Of a stretch of DNA of 64,000 nt, positions 30,894 to 39,670 are shown one piece after another. This DNA is from Pseudomonas fluorescens HK44 (GTDB lineage Bacteria > Pseudomonadota > Gammaproteobacteria > Pseudomonadales > Pseudomonadaceae): contig NZ_AFOY02000015.1 of the NCBI RefSeq assembly GCF_000217955.3, forward strand, positions 682,001-746,000, written 5' to 3'. Numbering within the stretch: position 1 is the stretch's first letter; each line of letters begins with the position of its first letter. The position numbers and the translations under genes were made by a program. The notes beneath the pieces are model-generated. The model did not search any database. It was not told where the DNA came from and worked only from the letters and a program-made list of their open reading frames with translations.

Positions 30894-30910
30894 CTTAACC
30901 TTCCCTTAAC
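30894..30910. promoter_or_regulatory. PmrA-box-like direct repeat
   Basis: On the plus strand CTTAAC-N5-CTTAAC, that is GTTAAG-N5-GTTAAG towards the phosphatase gene. The 11-base spacing and TTAA cores match the known PmrA box pattern (YTTAAK-N5-YTTAAK). It lies between the histidine-kinase gene end and the PmrG-like gene. Which regulator binds is unproven. Confidence 0.5.
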
Positions 30911-31020
30911 CAAGGCTAATTAATTGATTTCAATTGCATTGCCATCAATCGGAGGCGCCTTCGCCAGGACCTCGCGCGCACGCGTCCGGAAGGGGCAAGA
31001 GCCGCCCCAACCCGATTGTT

Positions 31021-32394
31021 TCAAGCTGTTTCGTGAGGCTGTTTTCCCAACAGATCGATTCGGCAACCCGGGGTCGCGTCGTAGACCGCAAGCTTCATGT
31101 CATGCAGCCGCGCCACGGCCGACACCATGCTCAAACCCAACCCGTTACCGGGCGTGTGACGGCTCAGTTCTGAACGGTAGAGCCGGCGAAATACCGCCTC
31201 GCGCTCGGCTTCCGGAATGCCCGGACCATTATCGATTACCCGAATGCCGATGCCCGTTGCATCGCTGATGACGCTGAGACTGACGCTGCTGTGGTCAGGA
31301 GAGAACTTGATTGCGTTGTCCAGCAGGTTGCAGCAGGCATCGAACAGCAGTTGTGCATCGCCGGCGATCAGCGCCGATTGCGCGCACGCATGGAACACCA
31401 GGCTGATGCCGCGCTCCTCGGCCAGCGGTTCGTAGAGTTCGGTGGCATCGGCGCCAATCAGGTTCAGATCGACCGGCGCAAAGTGGCTGCGTCGTGCGCT
31501 GTCCTCAATCTCGGAAATGCGCAGCAAGGCACGGAATGTCATCAGCAGGCCCTTGGCCTCGCTCAGCGCCGAGTCAATGCTGGCCGCGTATTCATCCTCG
31601 CGCAGACCCCGGCGCTGCGCGCGCTCAAGGCCCGCAATCAGCCGGGTCAGGGGCGTGCGCAGGTCGTGGGCGATGTCGTCGCAGACGCCCTTGACCTCGC
31701 TCATCAGGCGCTCCAGCTCATCGAGCATGCTGTTGACGACGTTGGCGAGGCGGTCGATGTCATCGTTGTTGCCCAGGGTGGGCAAGCGGCTGCTCAAGTC
31801 GCCCTCGATGATGCCTTTGATCGAGTCGCTCAACTTGTCGAGCCGGCGCCGCGCCGAGTAGCCCAACCCGATCGCACCTAACAGGCCGACCACCAGCAGC
31901 AGGACGCCACCGGAAACCAGCGCATGGACCAACAGTTCGTCGAACTCGCCGATGTCATGCATGTCCTGGGCGACCAGCAGGGTTTTGCCGTCTTCCAGTT
32001 TATGGACGATAAACCGCACGGGACGAGAGCGATCGTTGTTTTTCTGCCAGTCGAACTCGGCGGGTCGATCATATTTTTTGAACGCCGGCAGTTGATGAAT
32101 GGCGCCTACAACGTACTGGTTGTGTTCATCGAACAAACTATGGGGCAGGCGAGCTTCTGTGTCCGAAATGGTGTGTTTGCGGATTTCCTCTTCCCGCAGT
32201 TGCGGGGTTTGCTGGCTGCGATTTTCCACCTGACGATAGAGTGCAGTGTCGGCTTCGGACTTCAGGTAAAACGCGGTCTGCCAGTAAATGTAGCCAAACA
32301 GCGCCAGAAACGAGCAACCGAAGAGCCCGAGGAACATCAGGCCCGTGCGAAAACTGATAGTGCGCGGAATCTCACTCAGGTGAACGGAGAACAT
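31021..32394 (-). CDS. Two-component sensor histidine kinase
   Basis: A 457-residue membrane kinase. A first span near residues 19-39 is followed by a periplasmic domain of about 110 residues, a second span near 157-178, a HAMP region, and the dimerisation domain with CDDIAHDLRTPLTRL (phosphorylated His243). The ATPase domain has NLLDNAIKFSP (N-box), VIDNGPGIPEAE (G1) and GNGLGLSMVSAVA (G2). It overlaps the end of the response-regulator gene by 23 bases, so the two form a pair. The signal is unknown; neighbouring envelope genes suggest membrane or cationic-peptide stress. Confidence 0.92.
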   Translation of the reverse strand: MFSVHLSEIPRTISFRTGLMFLGLFGCSFLALFGYIYWQTAFYLKSEADTALYRQVENRSQQTPQLREEEIRKHTISDTEARLPHSLFDEHNQYVVGAIHQLPAFKKYDRPAEFDWQKNNDRSRPVRFIVHKLEDGKTLLVAQDMHDIGEFDELLVHALVSGGVLLLVVGLLGAIGLGYSARRRLDKLSDSIKGIIEGDLSSRLPTLGNNDDIDRLANVVNSMLDELERLMSEVKGVCDDIAHDLRTPLTRLIAGLERAQRRGLREDEYAASIDSALSEAKGLLMTFRALLRISEIEDSARRSHFAPVDLNLIGADATELYEPLAEERGISLVFHACAQSALIAGDAQLLFDACCNLLDNAIKFSPDHSSVSLSVISDATGIGIRVIDNGPGIPEAEREAVFRRLYRSELSRHTPGNGLGLSMVSAVARLHDMKLAVYDATPGCRIDLLGKQPHETA

Positions 32395-33064
32395 AACCGG
32401 CCCCCCGAATGGTGTGGATCATCTGCGGTTCACCTTCGGCGTCGATCTTGCGACGCAGGCGGCCGATATGCACCTCGATGACATTGGTGCGCTCGTCGTA
32501 GCTGTAATTCCACACGGCTTCAAACAACATGGTGCGCGTGACCACTTGTTCAGCGTTGCGCATCAGGTGTTCCAGCAACGCGTATTCACGCGGAACCAGG
32601 TCGATGGCTCGATCGCCACGGCGCACGCTGCGGCGTAACAGGTCGACGTGCAGGTTGCCGACGCGCAGCTGGTTGTCCGGTTCGCGGGTGGCGGGTTCGG
32701 CACGGCGACGGCTCAAGGCGTCCAGCCGTGCGGTAAGCTCGATGAATTCGAACGGCTTGGTCAGGTAGTCATCGCCACCGGCGCGCAAGCCTCGAACACG
32801 CTCATCCAGCGCGCTCAGGGCACTGAGGATCAACACCGGCGTGCTCACGCTCGCTGCTCGCAAGGCGGTCAATACGCCCAGCCCATCGATGCCGCCCGGC
32901 AGCATCCGGTCGAGCACGATCAGATCAAAGGGCTCGCTGAGGGCTTTGAGCAAACCGTCGCGGCCATTGTCCACGCAAGTGACGGTAAACCCGTGGTCCT
33001 GCAGGGCTGCTTCAATTTCGCGAGCGGTGGAGTTGTCGTCTTCGACGACCAGAACATGGGTCAT
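32372..33064 (-). CDS. OmpR/PhoB-family response regulator
   Basis: A 230-residue regulator with a receiver domain (THVLVVEDDNSTAREIE, phospho-acceptor Asp52 in LIVLDRMLPGG, conserved lysine in DYLTKPFEF) and a C-terminal winged helix ending RRKIDAEGEPQMIHTIRGAG. The ATG at 33064 gives a standard N-terminus although no good ribosome site is seen. It is the first gene of a pair with the overlapping kinase gene. It is divergent from another response regulator 120 bases away. Confidence 0.92.
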   Translation of the reverse strand: MTHVLVVEDDNSTAREIEAALQDHGFTVTCVDNGRDGLLKALSEPFDLIVLDRMLPGGIDGLGVLTALRAASVSTPVLILSALSALDERVRGLRAGGDDYLTKPFEFIELTARLDALSRRRAEPATREPDNQLRVGNLHVDLLRRSVRRGDRAIDLVPREYALLEHLMRNAEQVVTRTMLFEAVWNYSYDERTNVIEVHIGRLRRKIDAEGEPQMIHTIRGAGYVLRSPE

Positions 33065-33184
33065 GGGAGTTGAACCGGTCACTTGAACGAGTGGAGAGAT
33101 GGCATAGTGTGGCAAATCCAGGCAGACGCCAACGTCGCCGCCGGATAAATAAAAGTTTAGGTTTCATTTGAGAGAGAAAGCTCC

Positions 33185-33874
33185 TTGCGCATTCTAGTCG
33201 TTGAAGACGATGCCCAGACCGCCACCTACCTGTTGCGTGGGCTGACGGAAAGCGGGCACGTGGTGGATGTCGCCGAAGACGGCAACGATGGACTGGCCAT
33301 GGCCCTGGAAGGGATTCACGACGCGTTGATTGTCGACCGGCGCCTGCCGGGGCTCGACGGTATCGCGCTGGTGCGGGCGATACGCAGTCGCGGTTCGCGT
33401 ATTCCGGTGTTGATGCTCAGCGCTCAGTCGACCACCGCGCAAAAGGTCGAAGGCTTGCAAGCCGGTTGCGACGATTACCTGGCAAAACCCTATGCGTTCG
33501 CCGAGGTGCTGGCGCGTCTCGACGCCTTGCTGCGCGGCGCCGATCAACCGAGCGCAACAGGGCGCAAGCTGGAAGTCGGCGAACTCGAACTCGACTGCGC
33601 GACGCGTACGGCGGTGCGTCAGGGCCGCAGTATTGTCTTGCAACAGCGTGAAGCGCTGCTGCTGGAAAAACTCATGCGCCACAGCGGCCAGGTGGTCACC
33701 CGTGACATGCTGCTCGACAGCGCCTGGGATTACACCTTCGATCCCAACGACAATGTCATCGACAAACATATCCATCGGCTGCGGCGCAAACTCGATGAAG
33801 GTTTCGAGTACTCGCTGATCAAGACCATTCCGGGCGCGGGTTACAGTTTTCAGGGCCGGCGCGAGCCCGATTAA
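33185..33874 (+). CDS. OmpR-family response regulator of the RND efflux locus
   Basis: A 229-residue response regulator: receiver domain with acidic pocket VVEDD, phospho-acceptor Asp51 in LIVDRRLPGLDG and lysine in DYLAKPYAF, then a winged-helix domain ending FEYSLIKTIPGAGYSF. Translation starts with TTG at 33185, preceded by GAGAGAGAAAG; no in-frame ATG gives a full receiver domain. Unlike its divergent neighbour it has no adjacent kinase; the kinase at 39671-40963, on the far side of the efflux operon, is its probable partner. Confidence 0.92.
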   Translation: MRILVVEDDAQTATYLLRGLTESGHVVDVAEDGNDGLAMALEGIHDALIVDRRLPGLDGIALVRAIRSRGSRIPVLMLSAQSTTAQKVEGLQAGCDDYLAKPYAFAEVLARLDALLRGADQPSATGRKLEVGELELDCATRTAVRQGRSIVLQQREALLLEKLMRHSGQVVTRDMLLDSAWDYTFDPNDNVIDKHIHRLRRKLDEGFEYSLIKTIPGAGYSFQGRREPD

Positions 33875-33972
33875 ACAAAAGTTTACCTACAGGCGAACGC
33901 TCTGCTAGGCGCTGTTGGCTATCTTCGGCTGATTCGTGGACGTGCTCCACAAACGTTTCAGCCGGAGATCGC

Positions 33973-35379
33973 GTGCCAATGTCAGTTGCAACCTCACCGA
34001 GGCGTAACTTTTTATCCCTATCGGTGTTGCTGGGCGTATTGATGCTCGGCGGCTGCTCGATGGTGCCCGCTTACCATCAACCGGAATTGCCGCTGGCGGC
34101 AAACTGGAACGGCGCCGGGCAAACGTCTGCCGCACGGGGAGGGCAGTGGTGGAGCGAATTCCACAGTGCTGAGCTGAATGACCTGATCACCCGCGGCCTC
34201 TCGGCCAATTACACCCTTAAAGCCGCGGCCAGCCGCATCGAAGAGGCACGCGCTTCGGCTCAGGTCGTCGGCGCCGGGCAATATCCGACGCTGGCACTGG
34301 GCGGCAATGTCCAGCGTCAGAACAATTACGGCACCACCAAGAAAAGCAGCGTGTTCGCCCAAGCCACCTACGAGCTGGACTTCTGGGGCAAACAGCGCGC
34401 TGCCGCGGACTCTGCCGACGCGTTGGCCAATGCCAGCGTGTTCGACGCGCAAACCCTGCGCATGAGCCTGGGGGCGAGCATCGCCGACAGCTACTTCCAG
34501 GTCTTGTCGCTGGAAGAACGGCTGCGCCTGGCGCAGTCGATTGCCGACGACGCCAGGCAGGTACTCGACCTGGTCGAAGTCCAGGCCAGCCAGGGCGCCG
34601 TGTCCAATCTTGAAGTGGCGCAGCAACGCAACGCCCTGCAAACTTTCCAGGCGGCGATGCCACCTTTACGTCAGCAACGCGATCTGGCGCTCTACCAATT
34701 GGCGGTACTGGTGGGCGAGACGCCGCAAGGTTTTCACCTGAAAAGCTCAGGTCTTGAGGGTTTGCAGATGCCGCGTCCGTCCGCTGGACTGCCTATCGGC
34801 CTGCTGCGTCAGCGGCCCGATGTGCAAGCAGCCGAAGCGCGACTGGTCTCGGCCAACTTCGATGTCGGGGTCGCCCGCGCGGCGTTCTTGCCGAACCTGT
34901 CGCTGGACCTGATCGGCGGTATCGACACCATTGCCGGCGGCAACATCTGGAGCGTCGTCGGCACATTGGCCCAACCGGTGTTCACCGGCGGCCAGCTCAG
35001 CGGTCAATTGCACGTTGATCAGTCCCACGTGCAGGAACTGACCGCCAGTTACCGTGAATCGGTGATCGAGGCCCTGCAGGACGTCGACACCCAACTGAGC
35101 GCCACCCGCGAACTGGATAAAAGCTTTGCCTTGAATCAGGCCGCGGTGGACTCCGCCCGCGAGGCCGCGAGGTTAGCGCAGGTGCGTTATCGACTGGGTT
35201 CCACCGATTTCCAGACCTTGTTGATCGTCGAGCGCACCCAGTATCAGGCCGAAGACACGCTGTTGCAGGTGCGCCTGCAACACCTGCAGGCCGCCGTCGG
35301 TCTGTTTCGGGCGCTGGGTGGTGATTTCACCCCCGACACCCTTGCTTCCCTTTCTCCTTCTCAGGCGTCTCACCCATGA
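33973..35379 (+). CDS. RND efflux outer-membrane lipoprotein (OprM/NodT family)
   Basis: A 468-residue outer-membrane factor. The signal sequence ends in a lipobox, LMLGGCSMVPAY, so the mature protein is lipid-anchored through cysteine. Two repeated halves follow, typical of trimeric channel proteins, with YELDFWGKQRAAADSADALA and LRQRPDVQAAEARLVSANFD as markers. The GTG at 33973 has GGAG five bases upstream; the ATG at 33979 is an alternative start. It is the first gene of a coupled three-gene efflux operon and overlaps the adaptor gene by four bases. Confidence 0.92.
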   Translation: MPMSVATSPRRNFLSLSVLLGVLMLGGCSMVPAYHQPELPLAANWNGAGQTSAARGGQWWSEFHSAELNDLITRGLSANYTLKAAASRIEEARASAQVVGAGQYPTLALGGNVQRQNNYGTTKKSSVFAQATYELDFWGKQRAAADSADALANASVFDAQTLRMSLGASIADSYFQVLSLEERLRLAQSIADDARQVLDLVEVQASQGAVSNLEVAQQRNALQTFQAAMPPLRQQRDLALYQLAVLVGETPQGFHLKSSGLEGLQMPRPSAGLPIGLLRQRPDVQAAEARLVSANFDVGVARAAFLPNLSLDLIGGIDTIAGGNIWSVVGTLAQPVFTGGQLSGQLHVDQSHVQELTASYRESVIEALQDVDTQLSATRELDKSFALNQAAVDSAREAARLAQVRYRLGSTDFQTLLIVERTQYQAEDTLLQVRLQHLQAAVGLFRALGGDFTPDTLASLSPSQASHP

Positions 35380-36569
35380 ATGCTAAGCCACGCGTTGCGA
35401 ACCCTCGCCATCGAGCACTCTCCTGGGCGCTATTGATTCTGCTGTTGGGCGCAGGTGCAGGTGGATTTCAGTGGGTCAAGCGGGCTCAGGCCGCACCGGC
35501 CAAAACCGAGGCAAGCGCCGTGCCGGTGCAACTGACGCAAGTCAGCCAGCAGGACCTGCCGATCTGGCTCAGTGCGATTGGCAACGTCCAGCCGCTCAAT
35601 AGCGTCAATGTGCGGGTTCGGGTGGATGGCGAGTTGCAGAAAGTCCTGTTCAAGGAAGGCCAGACCGTGAACGCCGGCAGTTTGCTGGCGGTGATCGATC
35701 CACGGGTTTACCAGGCTCAGGTGGCTCAGGCGCAAGCGCTGGTGGCCAAGGATCAGGCGCAACTGGCCAACCTGCGGGTGAGCCTGGACCGGGCCAGCAA
35801 ACTGGCGGCTGCCAAGGCCGGTCCGACTCAGGATGTCGACACCTATCGCGCCGAATTGGCGGCACAGCAGGCCACGGTGCAGGCTGACCAGGCGGCACTG
35901 GATAACGCACGCCTGCAACTGGAGTTCACGCAGGTCAAGGCGCCGCTGACCGGGCGTACCGGCCAGCGCTTGCTGGACGTCGGCGCCATCGCCCACGGTG
36001 CGGAAGCCACGGGGCTGGTGACCATTACCCAGATGAACCCGATCTCGGTGGCTTTCGCCGTCTCCCAGGACGAACTCCCGCAGATCCTTGAAGAAAACGC
36101 CAAGGGCGCCTTGCAAGTGGTCGCCATGACCCGCGACGGCCATCAGGAAATCGCTCGCGGCCGTCTGAGCTTCATTGACAGCCAGGTCGCCGCCGCGAGC
36201 GGTCAGATCCAGTTGAAGGCCGAGTTCGACAACAGTGCCAACCAGTTGTGGCCTGGCGAATTGGTCAGCGCACGCTTGCTGGTCAGCACCCGCCAGGACG
36301 TCACGGTGGTGCCGGCCAATGCCGTGCAGTTTGGCCGTCAGGGCAATTTTGTCTATGTGGTGGGTGCTGATCAACGGGTGCAACCGCGTCAGGTCGATGC
36401 GGCCGCCGTGGTCGATGGCAAGCAGTGGATTCGCCAAGGGCTGGCCGCTGGCGAAACGGTCGTCGTGCAAGGTCAGTCACGTATTGCGCCGGGCGTCAAA
36501 GTCGCACCGATCAAGGCTGACGAAGCCGCAGCGCTGGCTGCTGCCACGCCGGTGGAGAGCGCACGATGA
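35376..36569 (+). CDS. RND efflux periplasmic adaptor (MdtA-like)
   Basis: A 397-residue membrane-fusion protein with an N-terminal membrane anchor or signal (ALSWALLILLLGAGAGGFQW), a lipoyl-like domain split around an alpha-helical hairpin (residues about 100-190), and beta-barrel regions. Markers are GNVQPLNSVNVRVRVDGEL and LEFTQVKAPLTGRTGQRLLD. It links the inner-membrane pump to the outer-membrane channel. Both ends overlap neighbouring genes by four bases, so the three proteins are made from a coupled transcript. Similarity is to the MdtA/MuxA branch, which usually serves multidrug export. Confidence 0.92.
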   Translation: MNAKPRVANPRHRALSWALLILLLGAGAGGFQWVKRAQAAPAKTEASAVPVQLTQVSQQDLPIWLSAIGNVQPLNSVNVRVRVDGELQKVLFKEGQTVNAGSLLAVIDPRVYQAQVAQAQALVAKDQAQLANLRVSLDRASKLAAAKAGPTQDVDTYRAELAAQQATVQADQAALDNARLQLEFTQVKAPLTGRTGQRLLDVGAIAHGAEATGLVTITQMNPISVAFAVSQDELPQILEENAKGALQVVAMTRDGHQEIARGRLSFIDSQVAAASGQIQLKAEFDNSANQLWPGELVSARLLVSTRQDVTVVPANAVQFGRQGNFVYVVGADQRVQPRQVDAAAVVDGKQWIRQGLAAGETVVVQGQSRIAPGVKVAPIKADEAAALAAATPVESAR

Positions 36570-39500
36570 ACGGGCTCGCCGGACTGATTCAACGACGCGT
36601 CGGCCTGAGCCTGTTGGCGCTTGGGGTGATGTTGCTGGGCGCTTTCGCGTACTTCCAGTTGCCGGTGGCCCCTTTGCCTACGGTGGATTTTCCGACCATT
36701 CAGGTTACCGCCAAACTCTCCGGAGCCAGCGCCGAGACCATGGCTTCGTCGGTTGCGACGCCACTGGAAAGAGCCTTTGCCGCTGTTCCGCAAGTCACTT
36801 CGATGACCTCGTCGAGTGCGGCCGGCAAGACTCAGGTTGTGTTGCAGTTCGACCTGTCGCGGAACATCGACGGCGCTGCGCAGGATGTGCAGACCGCGAT
36901 CAACACCGCGACCCCGAACTTGCCGAAAACCATGACCAGTACGCCGACCTTCAACAAGGTCAATCCGGCGGAAGGGACGGTGTTGTCACTGGCCGTGACA
37001 TCGCCGACACGCACGCTGCCGGAGCTCGATCGTTACGCGGACAACTACATTGCCCAGCGTTTGTCGCAGATGCCGGGCGTCGGCCTGGTGGATTTCCACG
37101 GTGAGCAAAAACCGGCGGTGCGGATTCAGATCGACCCGGATGCGCTGGCCGCACGGGGCCTGAGCCTGGAAGACGTGCGCAGCGTGATCGGCGTCAGTAC
37201 CGTCGATCAGCCCAAGGGCACCCTTGACGGGCAGACCCGTTCCGTCACGCTTGGCGCGACCGACCAGATGCTTGACCCGCAGCATTATCGGGATCAGGTG
37301 ATTGCTTATAAAAACGGTATGCCGATCAAGCTCGGTGATCTCGGTCGGGTGATTGCCGGTGCCGAAGATACCCAGCAAGCCGCCCAGTTGGGCAGCGAGC
37401 CGACGGTGATCGTCGACATTCACAAACAACCGGGTTTCAACCTGCTGTCGACCATCGCCACGATCAAGGCCAAGTTGCCCGAACTGACCGCGTCGTTGCC
37501 GCGCGACGTGCAGGTTCAGGTGGTCGGCGACCGTACCCAGACTATCGAAGCCTCGGTCAATGACATGCAGTTCACCTTGCTGCTGTCGATTGCCCTGGTG
37601 GTCGTGGTGATCTTCGTGTTCCTGCGCAAGGCCACCGCCACGCTGATTCCCAGCCTGACCATTCCGCTGTCGCTGGTGTCGACCTTCGGCGTGATGTATT
37701 TGCTCGGCTACAGCCTCGACAACCTGTCAATCATGGGCCTGGCCATTGCGGTCGGCTTCGTGGTGGACGATGCCATCGTGGTGATGGAAAACATCGTGCG
37801 CCATCTGGAGATGGGCAAGTCGCGCCTGCAATCGGCGGTCGATGGTTTGCGCGAAGTGGCGTTCACCATTGTCTCGATGACGGTGTCATTGATCGCGGTG
37901 TTCTTGCCGATCCTGTTGATGTCGGGGATCGTCGGGCGCTTGATGCGCGAGTTTGCGGTCACGGTCAGCGTGGCGATCATCATGTCCTGCATCGTCTCGC
38001 TGACGATCACCCCGATGCTTTGTGCCTGGCTGCTCAAACCGCATGCCGAGAGCGAGGAGGGGCGTTTCGCCCAGGCTTGCGAGCGGGCGTTCACTGGCTT
38101 GCACAATGGTTATCGCCGCAGCCTCGACTGGGTACTCGACCATCAGCGTCTGACCCTCGGCGTGGCACTGGCCACATTGCTGGCGACCGCGGTGTTGTAC
38201 GTGAGCATTCCCAAGGGCTTCTTCCCGCAGCAGGACAACGGCCTGATCCAGGGTGTCGCCGAAGCCGCTGCGGATATCTCGCCGATGGCCATGCGTGAAC
38301 AGGTTAACCGTGTCGCCGAAATCGTCGGTCATGACCCGGCGGTGGCCAAGGTGTATTTCTGGATCGGCCCGAACCCGACGGTCAGCCAGGGCAAGGTGAT
38401 GATCAACCTCAAACCGTTCAGCGAGCGCACCGACAGTGCCCAAAAGGTAATCAGCCGCTTGCAGCCGGCCCTCGATCAGCTGTCCGGGGTCAAGGTCTAC
38501 TTGCAGGCTAACCAGGACATCCAGATCGGTGGCCGCGCCAGTAAAACCCAGTACCAGTACACCCTTCAGGACCCGGACAGCGCAGAGCTGGATCACTGGA
38601 GCGGGGTGCTGCTGGAAAAACTCAAGAGCTTGTCGCAGTTGCAACACGTCACCTCTGACCAGCAACAGGCCATTGCGCAGGCAACCCTGGTGATCGACCG
38701 TGCCACGGCGGCGCGTCTGGGCGTGACGGTGCAGGCCATCGACGACGTGCTATATGACGCCTTCGGGCAGCGTCAGGTCGCGACGATGTTCACCCAACTC
38801 GACCAGAATCACGTGGTTCTCGAACTGGACCCGCACTGGCAGACGTCCACTACCACGCTGGAACACTTGTACGTGCGCGCTAGCTCCGGAACCCTGGTGC
38901 CATTGAATCTGTTGGCGAGCATCAAGACCGAGCAGGTGCCGATCATCATCAACCACCAAGGGGTATTTCCGGCCATTACTCTGTCGTTTGACCTGGCGCC
39001 TGGCCAGGCGCTGAGCGATGCAGTCAGCGCAATCAACCAGGCGTCTTTGGCGGTGGCGATGCCCGACTCTGTCGTCGGCAGTTTCCAGGGCACCGCCCAG
39101 GCGTTCCAGGACTCGCTGAAATCACAACCCTGGCTGATTCTGGCGGCGATTCTGACCGTCTACATTGTGCTGGGCGTGCTGTACGAGAACGCGATTCACC
39201 CGTTGACGATCATTTCGACCCTGCCGTCCGCCGGGTTCGGTGCGCTGCTGGCATTGATGCTCTGTGGACAGGACCTGTCGGTCCTTGGGATGATCGGCAT
39301 TATTTTGCTGATCGGTATCGTCAAGAAGAACGCGATCATGATCGTTGACTTCACGCTATCGGCCCAGCAACGTGGGCTGTCTGCCCGAGACGCCGTGCGC
39401 GAAGGGTGCCTGTTGCGGTTGCGGCCGATCCTGATGACCTCGCTGGCGGCATTGCTCGGTGCGGTGCCATTGGCGTTCGGTCACGGTGCCGGTTCGGAGC

Positions 39501-39643
39501 TTCGCCAGCCATTGGGCATTGCCATTGTCGGTGGCCTGGCGGTCTCGCAGATCCTGACGTTGTACACCACCCCGGTTGTCTACCTTTGGTTTGAGCGTCG
39601 GCGTCGCAGCCAAAAGCCCGTCGCGCAGGACATCAAGGTGTGA
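36566..39643 (+). CDS. RND efflux inner-membrane transporter (MdtB/MdtC-like)
   Basis: A 1025-residue proton-driven RND pump of standard length with twelve spans and two large periplasmic loops (about residues 30-335 and 555-870). The N-terminus has YFQLPVAPLPTVDFPTIQV, and the fourth span region holds AIAVGFVVDDAIVVMENIVR, with the paired aspartates used for proton transfer. The MdtBC/MuxBC branch normally uses two different pump subunits; here there is only one, so it probably forms a homotrimer. Substrate is unknown. Confidence 0.93.
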   Translation: MNGLAGLIQRRVGLSLLALGVMLLGAFAYFQLPVAPLPTVDFPTIQVTAKLSGASAETMASSVATPLERAFAAVPQVTSMTSSSAAGKTQVVLQFDLSRNIDGAAQDVQTAINTATPNLPKTMTSTPTFNKVNPAEGTVLSLAVTSPTRTLPELDRYADNYIAQRLSQMPGVGLVDFHGEQKPAVRIQIDPDALAARGLSLEDVRSVIGVSTVDQPKGTLDGQTRSVTLGATDQMLDPQHYRDQVIAYKNGMPIKLGDLGRVIAGAEDTQQAAQLGSEPTVIVDIHKQPGFNLLSTIATIKAKLPELTASLPRDVQVQVVGDRTQTIEASVNDMQFTLLLSIALVVVVIFVFLRKATATLIPSLTIPLSLVSTFGVMYLLGYSLDNLSIMGLAIAVGFVVDDAIVVMENIVRHLEMGKSRLQSAVDGLREVAFTIVSMTVSLIAVFLPILLMSGIVGRLMREFAVTVSVAIIMSCIVSLTITPMLCAWLLKPHAESEEGRFAQACERAFTGLHNGYRRSLDWVLDHQRLTLGVALATLLATAVLYVSIPKGFFPQQDNGLIQGVAEAAADISPMAMREQVNRVAEIVGHDPAVAKVYFWIGPNPTVSQGKVMINLKPFSERTDSAQKVISRLQPALDQLSGVKVYLQANQDIQIGGRASKTQYQYTLQDPDSAELDHWSGVLLEKLKSLSQLQHVTSDQQQAIAQATLVIDRATAARLGVTVQAIDDVLYDAFGQRQVATMFTQLDQNHVVLELDPHWQTSTTTLEHLYVRASSGTLVPLNLLASIKTEQVPIIINHQGVFPAITLSFDLAPGQALSDAVSAINQASLAVAMPDSVVGSFQGTAQAFQDSLKSQPWLILAAILTVYIVLGVLYENAIHPLTIISTLPSAGFGALLALMLCGQDLSVLGMIGIILLIGIVKKNAIMIVDFTLSAQQRGLSARDAVREGCLLRLRPILMTSLAALLGAVPLAFGHGAGSELRQPLGIAIVGGLAVSQILTLYTTPVVYLWFERRRRSQKPVAQDIKV

Positions 39644-39670
39644 GGTCGGCATTCAAATCACTGGAAAGAC

